Positions 27,742 to 37,333 of a stretch of 56,591 nt of DNA are shown here, piece after piece. The DNA lies in the NCBI RefSeq assembly GCF_007489275.1, contig NZ_VLNR01000046.1, positions 1-56,591 of the forward strand, given 5' to 3'. How positions within the stretch are numbered: position 1 is the first letter of the stretch; every line of letters begins with the position of its first letter. The position numbers were made by a program, and so were the translations under genes. The notes below the pieces were generated by a model. That model ran no database searches. It had not been told where the DNA came from and saw only the letters and a program-made list of their open reading frames with translations. The stretch is from Aquimarina algiphila. Its GTDB lineage: Bacteria > Bacteroidota > Bacteroidia > Flavobacteriales > Flavobacteriaceae.

Positions 27742-28218
27742 ATGTATATAAAAGATTTTGAAATTAGATGGAACGATATTGATGCTAATCGTCATTTAGC
27801 CAATAAAGCATATATAGAATTTGCAGCTCATACGAGAATGTCTTTCTTGGTAGAACAAGGATTTGATCAGCGCTTATTGGCCAAGTTTAATGTTGGTCCG
27901 GTTGTGTTCTATGAACATATCTATTATTTTAAAGAAGTTTTTTATGGCAGACCTGTTCGGGTTTCTTTAGAAGTGTCAGGATTAAGTGAGGATGGGAAAT
28001 TTTTTGAATTCAGGCATAATTTTTATGATTATAAAGGAAGAAATTTTGCTCAGTGCGAGATGATGGGAGCATGGATGAATTTGGAGACTCGTAAACTTAT
28101 TGCGCTTCCAGAAGAGATGCACCAGTTTTTGAATACAATAGAACGCCCAAAGGATTTTAAAGTATTAACCAAAGAAGATACTAGAAAATTTGCTAAGGTT
28201 CCAGTGGATTTAGTGTAA
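27742..28218 (+). CDS. Acyl-CoA thioesterase (4HBT hot-dog fold)
   Basis: The 158-residue protein is a single hot-dog domain of the 4-hydroxybenzoyl-CoA thioesterase type. The catalytic region is WNDIDANRHLANKAYIEF, where the Asp lies in the characteristic R-x-x-D-x-D/N-x-x-x-H pattern. I chose ATG 27742 (MYIKDFEIRWNDID) because it starts just before the first beta strand. The in-frame ATG at 27709 adds a basic, atypical leader. Its 3' end overlaps the convergent transporter gene by 9 bases. The acyl substrate is unknown. Confidence 0.88.
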   Translation: MYIKDFEIRWNDIDANRHLANKAYIEFAAHTRMSFLVEQGFDQRLLAKFNVGPVVFYEHIYYFKEVFYGRPVRVSLEVSGLSEDGKFFEFRHNFYDYKGRNFAQCEMMGAWMNLETRKLIALPEEMHQFLNTIERPKDFKVLTKEDTRKFAKVPVDLV

Positions 28219-29103
28219 AGCTTTAGGTTTTTTGGTTACAAGATACACTCCGATAAAAATTAAAAGAGTAGCAACAATTTTGATAATATCCAAGGTGTCT
28301 TTGCCTAATCCAATCGCAAATATAGAAGCCAATAAAGGCTGTAGGTAAATAAATACAGCTACTGTAGTAGGTTTAAGTTCTCGAATAGCAAAAATATTGA
28401 GAATATAGGTCCCAAAAGTGGCAAAGAGAATAACATAACCAATTTTAAGGTATCCTTCTAAGGGAATTATATCAGGCTGTACTTCTAAAAGTTGAGAATA
28501 CCCAAAAGGTAAAACAAATAGAAAACCAATACCATACATCCATTTCATAAAAGTAAAAGGGTGATATTTTTGAGTGATTTTTTTTACTACAATGATATAG
28601 CTGGCATAAGAGACTGCATTTACAAAAATCAGAAAATTTCCTAAAGTCGGATTTGTTGCGGTAGCAGAGTTTCCGGTGGCGTATAAGATAATAAGCAATG
28701 TTCCCGAAAGTCCAACTAAAACCCCGAGAACTTTCAATGCTCTTATTTTTTCTTTTAAGAAGATTACAGCCAGAATTAATACGATCACAGGTGTGGTAAC
28801 CATTAAAACGGAAGCACTTATAGGAGTGGTGAGATGTAAACCTTCAAAAAACGCCAACATATTTATACCTACTCCAAATAAAGATGCAGCGACAATTCTG
28901 GCAAAATCTTTACGTTCTATTTTTTCCTTTGGCCCTAAAAAACTAATTCCCCAAAATAGAATTGTAGCGCCCGCTATTCTCAATAGAATAAATCCAAATG
29001 GCTGAATATAAAAATGCATTACATCTTTAGCAATAGTATAGTTTGCTCCATAAAATATTGCCACAAAACTAGCTGCAATTAGTGCTAAAGTTCTTTTACT
29101 CAT
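28210..29103 (-). CDS. DMT superfamily (EamA) transporter
   Basis: The 297-residue inner-membrane protein has about ten membrane segments in two repeated EamA halves, with signature segments such as GANYTIAKDVMHFYIQPFGF early and YLQPLLASIFAIGLGKD late. The family exports metabolites and amino acids; specificity is unknown. It begins 3 bases after the stop of the ArsC/Spx-like gene, so the two are cotranscribed. Confidence 0.92.
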   Translation of the reverse strand: MSKRTLALIAASFVAIFYGANYTIAKDVMHFYIQPFGFILLRIAGATILFWGISFLGPKEKIERKDFARIVAASLFGVGINMLAFFEGLHLTTPISASVLMVTTPVIVLILAVIFLKEKIRALKVLGVLVGLSGTLLIILYATGNSATATNPTLGNFLIFVNAVSYASYIIVVKKITQKYHPFTFMKWMYGIGFLFVLPFGYSQLLEVQPDIIPLEGYLKIGYVILFATFGTYILNIFAIRELKPTTVAVFIYLQPLLASIFAIGLGKDTLDIIKIVATLLIFIGVYLVTKKPKALH

Positions 29104-29106
29104 ATG

Positions 29107-29454
29107 TTATATCACCAATTTGGCCGATTCTACTACTTTTTTGCTATTTCCTATAAAAATCTGATCATTAATGATAATCACCGGACGTTTTAAAAATGTA
29201 TAATGTTCAAGAATTAATTTTTTGTAATCTTCTTCTGTAAGACTTTGATTTTTGAGATCACGCTCTTTATATAATCGTGCACGTTTACTAAATAAGGCTT
29301 CATAACTACCTGCCAGTTGATGCATTTCTTCTATTTGATCTAAAGTAATTGATTCATTTTTGATGTCTTGTGATACAAAATCTGAAGATAGATTTAACTC
29401 ATTGATAATGCGTTTACACGTGTCACAAGTGGATAGGTGATATATTTTTTTCAC
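29107..29454 (-). CDS. ArsC/Spx-like thioredoxin-fold protein
   Basis: The 115-residue protein is of the arsenate reductase family with Cys10 and Cys13 in STCDTCKR, the Spx-like C-x-x-C arrangement, and the conserved Arg/Pro region FLKRPVII. True ArsC enzymes have a single catalytic cysteine plus partners, so this is better called ArsC/Spx-like. No arsenic genes lie nearby. It is the first gene of a two-gene unit with the EamA transporter, an association I cannot explain from sequence. Confidence 0.87.
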   Translation of the reverse strand: MKKIYHLSTCDTCKRIINELNLSSDFVSQDIKNESITLDQIEEMHQLAGSYEALFSKRARLYKERDLKNQSLTEEDYKKLILEHYTFLKRPVIIINDQIFIGNSKKVVESAKLVI

Positions 29455-29616
29455 AGTTAATTATTTTAAGTATCAAAATCACTGCAAAGGAATTCATTTC
29501 ACAATTAAAACTCATATTTTTGGCTAAAAATTATGAAATCATACATTCATTATGTTATTACTAATCAATATTGAAGTATGACTTTTGAAAAGCAATAAAA
29601 TAAAGAGATAAATACC

Positions 29617-30072
29617 ATGCAAGATCCAATTACAATTACTCGGGTAAATCGAAAATTAATCGAAAAGATACTAGATAATCATACATTAGAGCAGCTGAAT
29701 AAAGTACCTGAAGGATTTAAGAATAATTTGATTTGGAATATTGCTCATGTTGTAGTGACACAACAGTTGTTAGTATATAATTTAAGTGGATTACCAATGA
29801 TGATTGATGAGGAGATGGTCAATTTATATCGAAAAGGAACCAAATTTGAAAGAGAAGTCACGGCAGAAGAAGTGTTAAAAATAAAAGAATTGCTATTTAG
29901 CACTCTGGATAAAACCGAAGAAGATTTGACAGCTGAAGTTTTCAAGGATTATAACGAATATCCAACCAGTACGGGATTTGTGTTAAAATCTGTTCAAGAC
30001 GCTCTAAATTTTAATAATTTTCATGAGGGAATTCATTTAGGATATATTCTGGCACTTAAGAAATCTGTATAA
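29617..30072 (+). CDS. DinB family protein
   Basis: The 151-residue four-helix bundle has the spaced histidines of the DinB/YfiT metal site: WNIAHVVVTQQLLVYN (first His) and FHEGIHLGYILALK (last two). The interior helix region carries the usual acidic spacer. Members bind divalent metal and are often thiol-dependent transferases. The function here is unknown. It is alone on the plus strand, with no signal peptide. Confidence 0.88.
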   Translation: MQDPITITRVNRKLIEKILDNHTLEQLNKVPEGFKNNLIWNIAHVVVTQQLLVYNLSGLPMMIDEEMVNLYRKGTKFEREVTAEEVLKIKELLFSTLDKTEEDLTAEVFKDYNEYPTSTGFVLKSVQDALNFNNFHEGIHLGYILALKKSV

Positions 30073-30167
30073 CATCTATTTAAAGAGTATGAAGTGTTTC
30101 TTTCTGAAGGATTCTAACGGGAGTGATTCTGTAATTCTCTAATTATAAACGATTAAAAAGCACAAAA

Positions 30168-31652
30168 ATGAGGTCACTAATAAAATATGCATTCATTACT
30201 TTATTGACCTTTGGTTGTGCTAAGAAAGAAGAACTTCAATTTAATAGTTCAGAAAAATTTGAAAACGAACTTATAGAGTTGCAGAACTTTTTTAATGTCC
30301 CTGGTATTGCAGTGTCAGTGATAAAAGAGGATAAGACTATCTATCAGAACTATTTGGGGTATTCTGATTTAGAATCCCAAACAAAATTAGATAGTACTTA
30401 TGTATTTCCGATAGCTTCTATTACAAAAGTATTCTCTGGTGTTTTGATGATGAAGTTAGTAGAGCAGCAGAAAATTTCTTTAGATGAACCTATACAAAAG
30501 TATGTTCCGCAAATGAATGTCCCAGACTCGATTTTGGTAAAACATGTTTTGTCTCATACCTCTCAGGGAGAAGTGGGAAAACAATTTTATTATAGTTCTA
30601 GATTCGGAATTTTAACAGCTATCATTGAGAAAGCTTCAGGAAAGTCGTTTAAGGAGTATATGACCTCAGAAATCTTTAAACCTCTAGCCTTACAAAATAC
30701 CTATTTACTAAAAGACACTGTACAGATAAGTCAAAATAACTTAAAAATACCTTCTCCATATATTTTAGATAATGGTATAGAAAAAGGATTTATTGATTTT
30801 GGGTATTCTTCATCTGCTGGTATTATTACTGATCTAAATGATTTGAAAACTTTTAGCCTAGCTTTTGATCATAATAAACTCATTTCAGAAAGATCAAAAA
30901 ATCTAATGCTTTCTGGAGTTAATGAAAATTTACCGTATGGATACGGAGTTTTTAATCAACAGTTTGATGACTTAAAATTAGTTTGGGCTTACGGCCAATA
31001 CGATTGTTATTCGAGTTTATTACTTAAAGTACCTTCAAGAAACATCACTTTAGTATTGCTTGCAAATAATAATTTATTGAGTGATCCTGCACGATTAATT
31101 TATGGAGATGTTACTACATCACTTTTTGCTCTAAGTTTTATAAAAAACTATATCTATCAAATAGAAGATATGCCGCTATTAAAACCAGAAGAGTCTGGTA
31201 AAACTAAAGGAGATTATAAAAATGAGAATTTTTATACCAGAAAACTTTTGGCTCAAGCGTTAGCCTCATCGTTTATGGCAAGATTCGAAACAAAAAAAAT
31301 GCAAACCAGCTCGATGTTACTAGAGAAGGTTTTTTCAGAATCTCCAGATTATTTAGAGTATGCAGACCTTAACTTGTTGCATAACCTTACATTTCTAAAG
31401 GATGTGGCATTTTATAAAGAATTAGGAGAGTTTAATCAATTTGATGAAAAAATTGAAGCTATTGGCGAAAAGGTGTTAAAAGAAGATCCTGAAAATCCAT
31501 ATGGCCATGTATATATGGGTGTTTATTATGATCGAAAAGGAGATATTAACAGGGCAAGATATCATTTTGAAAGTATTGTTAATGCTGATAATTTTTCAAA
31601 AAACTGGTATACTACTGAAGCAAAAAATTGGATTGAGACGCATAAGAATTAG
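30168..31652 (+). CDS. Serine hydrolase lipoprotein with TPR-like C-terminus
   Basis: Lipoprotein signal LTFGC (Cys17) is followed by a beta-lactamase/D-peptidase fold: SITK (Ser84, Lys87) and YYSSRFG (Tyr motif). About residues 350-494 are helical and end in a repeat-like block GHVYMGVYYDRKGDINRARYHF, which looks like TPR. This is longer than typical 350-residue family members. The substrate is unknown. Such envelope esterases/peptidases often act on peptidoglycan or D-amino-acid peptides, but this is not shown here. Confidence 0.8.
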   Translation: MRSLIKYAFITLLTFGCAKKEELQFNSSEKFENELIELQNFFNVPGIAVSVIKEDKTIYQNYLGYSDLESQTKLDSTYVFPIASITKVFSGVLMMKLVEQQKISLDEPIQKYVPQMNVPDSILVKHVLSHTSQGEVGKQFYYSSRFGILTAIIEKASGKSFKEYMTSEIFKPLALQNTYLLKDTVQISQNNLKIPSPYILDNGIEKGFIDFGYSSSAGIITDLNDLKTFSLAFDHNKLISERSKNLMLSGVNENLPYGYGVFNQQFDDLKLVWAYGQYDCYSSLLLKVPSRNITLVLLANNNLLSDPARLIYGDVTTSLFALSFIKNYIYQIEDMPLLKPEESGKTKGDYKNENFYTRKLLAQALASSFMARFETKKMQTSSMLLEKVFSESPDYLEYADLNLLHNLTFLKDVAFYKELGEFNQFDEKIEAIGEKVLKEDPENPYGHVYMGVYYDRKGDINRARYHFESIVNADNFSKNWYTTEAKNWIETHKN

Positions 31653-31735
31653 ATAGCTTTATTTAATATCAATAATTAAAAGACGAGAAGATTTTTTCTA
31701 TATTCGGTTAAAAATAGAGAAAAGAGAGATAAAAC

Positions 31736-32587
31736 ATGGAGTATCTGGAAAAATTGGATTGGAGTTTGGTTTGGGGCGTAATTAAGGATACAATTGTTCC
31801 ACATTCTGCCACATTAATCTTTAATACTATTTTATTTTTAATAGTTGGTTTTTTTCTATCGATCATTTACACTATTATTTTATCCAAAAAAAAAGTTCTC
31901 AAAAGAAAGCCTAAATATTATAATTGGGCAGTAAAACTATACATTCCAATACTTCTATGTGCATTTCTATATATTTTTGGACAAGTAGGTTTTATAAGAG
32001 GTGTCTACAAGATTTTGCACAAAGAAAAAGAACCTATTGTATCTAACGTGTATTTTATTACCCTGAGCTTTATTTTTAGATCAGAGGAAAATAAAAACAC
32101 ATTTGTTAAAGAATTACAAGCATCTGCAGAATATGCAAAGGATGGATCTGATTATTTGGTTGAGCTATTAAAAGTAACATCAACGAATTATAATTCAGGA
32201 ATTTCGTTAATAGATCGTGGTAAAAATAAGATTTCTGTGTATCTAATTGAAAAATACGGAGACGACATTTATAAGACATGCCTCTATGCTATGCTTAATC
32301 TCGCTGGAGGAAAGGTTCATGCTGACATCAATGAGTCAATGTCTTATGATGAATTTAGTGCCGCAATGGACTTTTTAATAGATGTGGTGTATAAAGAAAT
32401 TGAAGTAGCTGTGCAGGATAAGTTAATGACGTGGCTTACTTCTTTTCTAGATTCTCAATACCATTCGATGGTGAAATCTCTTTTTATCATATTATTATTT
32501 ATTATTATGAGTATACCTGTAATTGAATTTTTTATATACAAAAAGTGGATTGAACCTGGCTTAATTAAAAAAGAAATCAAGAACTAA
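31736..32587 (+). CDS. Membrane protein of unknown function
   Basis: The 283-residue protein has two N-terminal membrane segments (about 25-48 and 67-88), a long helical extracytoplasmic domain (about 95-243) with alternating charged residues, and one C-terminal segment (about 245-268) before a short basic tail. I do not recognise a family. The gene is single and follows the serine hydrolase by about 80 bases on the same strand. Translation probably starts at this ATG; a poly-A stretch lies nearby as usual. Confidence 0.6.
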   Translation: MEYLEKLDWSLVWGVIKDTIVPHSATLIFNTILFLIVGFFLSIIYTIILSKKKVLKRKPKYYNWAVKLYIPILLCAFLYIFGQVGFIRGVYKILHKEKEPIVSNVYFITLSFIFRSEENKNTFVKELQASAEYAKDGSDYLVELLKVTSTNYNSGISLIDRGKNKISVYLIEKYGDDIYKTCLYAMLNLAGGKVHADINESMSYDEFSAAMDFLIDVVYKEIEVAVQDKLMTWLTSFLDSQYHSMVKSLFIILLFIIMSIPVIEFFIYKKWIEPGLIKKEIKN

Positions 32588-32698
32588 TATTTGTAAATGT
32601 ATATATGCGTTTTGCGAAGCAAACTGGGCTATACATGAAACCTCAAAACAAATTTAGTTTAACTCCCACTCATCATGGTAATCTAACTCTATAACTTC

Positions 32699-33478
32699 TT
32701 ATTGAACCTTAATAGCAAAAAACGATAGAACCTCTTCTTTGTTTAATTTCAGCTCAACAGGGCCTTCAGCGTATGAGTTAATTTCATATTGATTATAATA
32801 TAAAACGACTTCTTTATCCGTAAAACCAATGTTCTCTGGTAAAGTAAATACATCGTTTTCAAAAAAGAAGCCCGTACTATTAATAGATTCTTCTTCCGGG
32901 ATTTTATGTTGTGTTCTAAATACCTTTTCGGCGTAGCTCACAAAAGCATCATAATCTTTAAATAAGGATTTGTTTGCAATTCGTTTACCACTTTTTGTGT
33001 CGATATTAATATAAGAGATACTGCCATATCCATGCGCACCACCAGTAAAGACATATGAATCCATGACAACAGAGAGTAAGCCCTTGCATTGAAAACCAAG
33101 TTCGCAATTAATAGAAGCCTCATAAGGAACAGTTTCATCAGGAAATTCTTCGCTAATCTCCTGGTAAGATGTATTAAATTGATGAGCAGCTTCTTTTAAT
33201 GTCTCCTGTGATGTTTGCTCACCAATATTTAATATACTGCAAGCAACATGTTCAATTTCTTTATTAATGGTTGTCGAAATTTGGCTATCATCAATTACCT
33301 TAAGTAGATTGATTTCTAAAGAAGCGCAATCGACAACCTTACAATCGAGTAGGTCGTCTACGGTAAAATTTTCTTTCTCAAAAGTGAAGGATTCCTTGTT
33401 ATTACAGCTATAAAAAACGATGAAAATTAGAAGGAAATAAATGAATGTAAAACGAGTGTTAGGTTTTCTGTTAATCAT
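32699..33478 (-). CDS. DUF3298/DUF4163 (RsiV-like) lipoprotein
   Basis: An N-terminal lipoprotein signal (FYSCNN) is followed by a beta-rich DUF4163/DUF3298 domain. The family signature is visible in YVFTGGAHGYGSISYINID followed by KTKSG-like strand pairs, ending in a final strand VLSFFAIKV. RsiV relatives sense lysozyme, but this protein lacks the sigma-binding N-terminal part. It is therefore more likely a soluble envelope protein. Nothing in its surroundings points to a partner. Confidence 0.8.
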   Translation of the reverse strand: MINRKPNTRFTFIYFLLIFIVFYSCNNKESFTFEKENFTVDDLLDCKVVDCASLEINLLKVIDDSQISTTINKEIEHVACSILNIGEQTSQETLKEAAHQFNTSYQEISEEFPDETVPYEASINCELGFQCKGLLSVVMDSYVFTGGAHGYGSISYINIDTKSGKRIANKSLFKDYDAFVSYAEKVFRTQHKIPEEESINSTGFFFENDVFTLPENIGFTDKEVVLYYNQYEINSYAEGPVELKLNKEEVLSFFAIKVQ

Positions 33479-33592
33479 CTACTAAAGGTATTCATTGAAA
33501 TATGATTAGAACGAATTAAATGATACATTTGTTCAGTTTTTTAACATAAAAACGATCAAGTTAATTTTTTCTTCTTAATAATAGGGTGAGAA

Positions 33593-34732
33593 ATGAAATT
33601 TAATACAAAAACAATACACGGAGGGCAACAGCATGACCCAGCTTATGGAGCCGTAATGCCTCCTATTTATCAAACATCCACGTATGCTCAAACTACTCCA
33701 GGGGGACATAAAGGATTTGAATATAGTAGAACCCACAATCCAACCAGAAAAGCATTAGAAGATTCTTTTGCAAGTATCGAAAATGGAAAATTTGGACTGG
33801 CTTTTGGGTCGGGATTAGCGGCTATAGATGCAGTTATCAAATTATTGAAACCTGGTGATGAAGTGATTTCTACTAGCGACCTATATGGAGGTACCTATAG
33901 AATATTTACCAAAATATTTGAAGATTTCGGAATCAAATTTCATTTTATTGGTATGGAAAATGCTGATAAAATAGAACAGTACGTTAATGATAAGACCAAA
34001 TTAATTTGGGTAGAGACTCCAACCAATCCAATGATGAATATTATTGATATCAAGGCTGTAGCTATGATATCAAAAAAACATAATATTGTATTAGCAGTTG
34101 ATAATACTTTTGCTACACCATATTTACAAAGGCCTTTGGATCTTGGAGCGGATATTGTAATGCATAGTGCCACTAAATATATGGGAGGTCACAGTGATGT
34201 GGTTATGGGGGCATTAATTGTGAAGGATGAAAAAATTGCAGAACGCTTATATTTTATTCAAAATGCAAGCGGTGCTGTTTGTGGACCTCAGGATAGTTTT
34301 CTAGTCTTAAGAGGGATTAAAACATTACATATACGAATGCAAAGGCATTGTGAGAATGGAGAAGCGATTGCAAAATACTTGAAAAATCATCCCAAAATTG
34401 AAAAGGTGTATTGGCCAGGTTTTGAAGATCATCCTAACCATGATATCGCTGCAGCTCAGATGGATGGATTTGGGGGTATGATTTCTTTTATCACAAAAGG
34501 AAGTGACTATGATAAAGCGATTAAGATTGTTGAGAATCTGAAAATATTCACGTTGGCAGAATCACTTGGAGGAGTAGAAAGTCTAGCAGGACATCCAGCT
34601 AGTATGACACATGCTTCGATCCCAAAAGAAGAACGGGAGAAGACAGGAGTAGTAGATGCTTTGATCAGATTAAGTGTAGGAATTGAAGATGTAGATGATC
34701 TAATTGCCGATCTTGATCAAGCAATAGGTTAA
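33593..34732 (+). CDS. metB: Cystathionine gamma-synthase/lyase-type PLP enzyme
   Basis: This is a PLP-dependent trans-sulfuration enzyme of 379 residues. The Schiff-base lysine is Lys195 in HSATKYMGGHSDVVMG. FGSGLAAIDA is the phosphate-binding region. The subfamily includes cystathionine gamma-synthase, cystathionine beta/gamma-lyase and methionine gamma-lyase; I cannot separate them with confidence, so the symbol is tentative. An excellent TACATTTG -7-type box lies at 33524-33531. It precedes gdhA by about 100 bases on the same strand. Confidence 0.88.
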   Translation: MKFNTKTIHGGQQHDPAYGAVMPPIYQTSTYAQTTPGGHKGFEYSRTHNPTRKALEDSFASIENGKFGLAFGSGLAAIDAVIKLLKPGDEVISTSDLYGGTYRIFTKIFEDFGIKFHFIGMENADKIEQYVNDKTKLIWVETPTNPMMNIIDIKAVAMISKKHNIVLAVDNTFATPYLQRPLDLGADIVMHSATKYMGGHSDVVMGALIVKDEKIAERLYFIQNASGAVCGPQDSFLVLRGIKTLHIRMQRHCENGEAIAKYLKNHPKIEKVYWPGFEDHPNHDIAAAQMDGFGGMISFITKGSDYDKAIKIVENLKIFTLAESLGGVESLAGHPASMTHASIPKEEREKTGVVDALIRLSVGIEDVDDLIADLDQAIG

Positions 34733-34779
34733 TTGATTATTAAATTAAAAAAAACAAACCTCTATTTTTAAGAATATCA

Positions 34780-34787
34780 TATATTTG
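34780..34787 (+). promoter_or_regulatory. Putative -7 box (TATATTTG) of gdhA
   Basis: The octamer fits the Bacteroidota TAnnTTTG consensus and lies about 49 bases before the gdhA start. No clear TTTG -33 element is seen at the usual distance, so only the -7 element is claimed. Confidence 0.45.
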
Positions 34788-34835
34788 ACGAAGTAATTCA
34801 ACCATTAGATTAGAATCTATTAATTTTATTAACAT

Positions 34836-36179
34836 ATGCAAGCAAAGATAGATGCATTTATGGAAGAAGTAAAGGCTCGTAACTCACATGAGCCCGAATT
34901 CTTGCAAGCAGTACAGGAAGTTGCAGAGACTGTAATTCCGTATATAGCTTCAAACGAAATTTATAATGGTAAAAACATTCTGTTACGAATGGTTGAGCCT
35001 GAGAGAGCTATTATGTTTCGTGTACCATGGGTAGACGATAAGGGAGAGATTCATGTAAATAGGGGATATCGTATTCAGATGAATTCTGCTATTGGTCCTT
35101 ATAAAGGAGGATTACGTTTTCACCCATCGGTAAATCTAAGTATTTTAAAATTCTTAGCTTTCGAACAAGTATTTAAGAATAGTTTGACCACACTTCCTAT
35201 GGGAGGAGGTAAAGGTGGATCTGATTTTGATCCAAAAGGAAAGTCTGATGACGAAATTATGCGCTTTTGCCATAGTTTTATGAGTGAACTTTTTAGACAT
35301 ATTGGTCCAGATACCGATGTTCCTGCAGGGGATATAGGAGTAGGAGGCCGCGAAATAGGATTTTTATTCGGGATGTATCGTAAAATGCGTAATGAATTTA
35401 CAGGAGTACTTACCGGAAAAGGCCTTACTTGGGGGGGATCATTAATCCGTCCTGAAGCTACAGGATATGGAGCGGTATATTTTGCGCAAAATATGCTTGA
35501 AACAAAAGGAGATTCTTTCAACGGAAAAGATGTTGTGATCTCTGGTTCTGGAAACGTGGCACAATATGCTGCAGAAAAAGCTACACAATTAGGAGCAAAA
35601 GTAATCACCTTATCAGATTCATCTGGATATATTTATGATGGCAATGGAATCGATGATGAAAAACTGGCTTTTGTAATGGAGCTTAAAAATATAAAAAGAG
35701 GACGTATCAGTGAATACATAGATAAATATCCATCAGCAGAGTTTCATAAAGGACAAACTCCATGGGGAGTGAAAGGTGATATCGCATTACCATGTGCTAC
35801 TCAAAATGAATTAAATGGAGATGATGCAAAAGCTTTAATTGCTAATGGATGTATTTGTGTTAGTGAAGGTGCTAATATGCCAAGTACACCAGAAGCTATT
35901 GCGGCATTTCATGAGGCTAAGATTTTCTTTGCCCCTGGTAAGGCATCCAATGCTGGTGGTGTAGCGACTTCTGGATTAGAAATGACGCAAAATTCATTAC
36001 GTTATAATTGGACTCGTGAAGAAGTAGATGACAAATTAAAACAAATTATGAAGGAAATTCATTCTGCATGTCTTGAGTATGGCTCAGATGGAAATGGATA
36101 TATTGATTATGTCAAAGGAGCTAATATTGCAGGTTTTGTAAAAGTTGCAGATGCTATGCTTGCGCAAGGCGTGATATAA
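34836..36179 (+). CDS. gdhA: NADP-type glutamate dehydrogenase
   Basis: The enzyme converts 2-oxoglutarate and ammonium to glutamate. The 447-residue length is that of hexameric, NADP-type bacterial enzymes. The catalytic Lys126 lies in LPMGGGKGGSDFDPKG. The coenzyme site includes VVISGSGNVAQYAAEKA, and the second substrate region has GANMPSTPEA. The acid at the end of beta-2 is not decisive. It is followed by a clear bidirectional terminator. Confidence 0.96.
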   Translation: MQAKIDAFMEEVKARNSHEPEFLQAVQEVAETVIPYIASNEIYNGKNILLRMVEPERAIMFRVPWVDDKGEIHVNRGYRIQMNSAIGPYKGGLRFHPSVNLSILKFLAFEQVFKNSLTTLPMGGGKGGSDFDPKGKSDDEIMRFCHSFMSELFRHIGPDTDVPAGDIGVGGREIGFLFGMYRKMRNEFTGVLTGKGLTWGGSLIRPEATGYGAVYFAQNMLETKGDSFNGKDVVISGSGNVAQYAAEKATQLGAKVITLSDSSGYIYDGNGIDDEKLAFVMELKNIKRGRISEYIDKYPSAEFHKGQTPWGVKGDIALPCATQNELNGDDAKALIANGCICVSEGANMPSTPEAIAAFHEAKIFFAPGKASNAGGVATSGLEMTQNSLRYNWTREEVDDKLKQIMKEIHSACLEYGSDGNGYIDYVKGANIAGFVKVADAMLAQGVI

Positions 36180-36198
36180 TTTCATAAACATAAAGGTT

Positions 36199-36235
36199 AA
36201 AAAAACGGCTTAGAGTTTTCTCTAAGCCGTTTTTT
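36199..36235. terminator. Bidirectional terminator between gdhA and the M23-LysM gene
   Basis: A perfect 11-bp stem (ACGGCTTAGAG / CTCTAAGCCGT) with a TTTT loop is flanked by A- and T-runs on both sides. Confidence 0.92.
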
Positions 36236-36245
36236 ATATCATATT

Positions 36246-37205
36246 TTATTCTATAATCAACTTTTGTCCGATTTTTAAAATAGCACTGCTTTTAATATAA
36301 TTGGTTTTGCAAATTGTAGTAATAGGAATGTTATTTTTTAAAGCTATTCTAGACAGTGTATCTCCTCGTTTTACAATGTAAATCTTTTTTCGGTTTTTAC
36401 GACTTCTAACCGCTTCTTCTTTAGTCGTAAAAATATTCAAAGTACTCTGCTTTTTATGGTTATGTAAGTATGAACGGGTCCATTTATCTGTGACCCAAAT
36501 TTCTTTTGCTCTTACACTATTAGCTGCTGAAAATTCAAATAAATACTCTGGATATATTGCTATGCCATGGTAATAAATGCCTAAATGCAAATGACTTCCT
36601 CTGGCATTACCAGAAATTCCTCCATAACCAATATGTTGTCCGTACTTTACGGTGTCATTTGCTTTTACAGCATACTTAGATAAGTGCGCATACACCGTTT
36701 CTAAACCATTATAATGCCTAACTACAATAGTTTTTCCATATCCGGTACTATATCTTGCAAAACGAACAATACCACTAAACATAGAAAAAATACTATCTCC
36801 GGTAATAAGATCTATATCAATACCATGATGACCCCTGCCATTTCTCCATCCAAATCGGGAAGTAACAACTTTATTTCTTGTAATTGGAGAGCTATAACTA
36901 CTATCTGAGAATTCTAATTTAATTGGGAATTTGGGTTTTACATTTTTATACGGATTAAAAACGGTAGTATTCCAATGATTTGCTTTAATGTCAATGGGCT
37001 TAATCAGTTTTGTAGAATCTATAAGAATAGTATCTAATTTTAGAAAAAGTGAATCATCTGTTTGATTAAAAGCACTTTGTTTCAATAATTGATCCTGTAC
37101 AGAAGTTTCAGGTTGATTCCTTATTTTTCCTATAATAGTATCATTTTGACTATATCCACTTAAGGAGATAAGAAAGAAAACAGTAAGGTAAAAAGGTAAT
37201 TTCAT
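36246..37205 (-). CDS. M23 peptidase with C-terminal LysM domain
   Basis: The 319-residue exported protein has a signal peptide (ends about GYSQ) and a LytM/M23 endopeptidase domain. The zinc ligands are in HHGIDID (His, Asp) and SHLHLG (His-x-His). A LysM domain fills the last 50 residues (YIVKRGDTLSRIALKNN... LKIGQKLIIE). Such enzymes cut peptidoglycan cross-links. It follows the M56-M23 gene on the same strand with a 128-base gap, and may belong to the same BlaI-type regulatory unit. Confidence 0.92.
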   Translation of the reverse strand: MKLPFYLTVFFLISLSGYSQNDTIIGKIRNQPETSVQDQLLKQSAFNQTDDSLFLKLDTILIDSTKLIKPIDIKANHWNTTVFNPYKNVKPKFPIKLEFSDSSYSSPITRNKVVTSRFGWRNGRGHHGIDIDLITGDSIFSMFSGIVRFARYSTGYGKTIVVRHYNGLETVYAHLSKYAVKANDTVKYGQHIGYGGISGNARGSHLHLGIYYHGIAIYPEYLFEFSAANSVRAKEIWVTDKWTRSYLHNHKKQSTLNIFTTKEEAVRSRKNRKKIYIVKRGDTLSRIALKNNIPITTICKTNYIKSSAILKIGQKLIIE

Positions 37206-37333
37206 AAAATAATATTGAATTTTAATGAGGTTGTGAAAAGGACATAGATATCCTATTCTGCTTAAAAAAACAGAAGTAATTATCTGATTAAATGATTTTA
37301 AATTTAGAGTTTAAAGACTAGTCGTAGAAGGTT

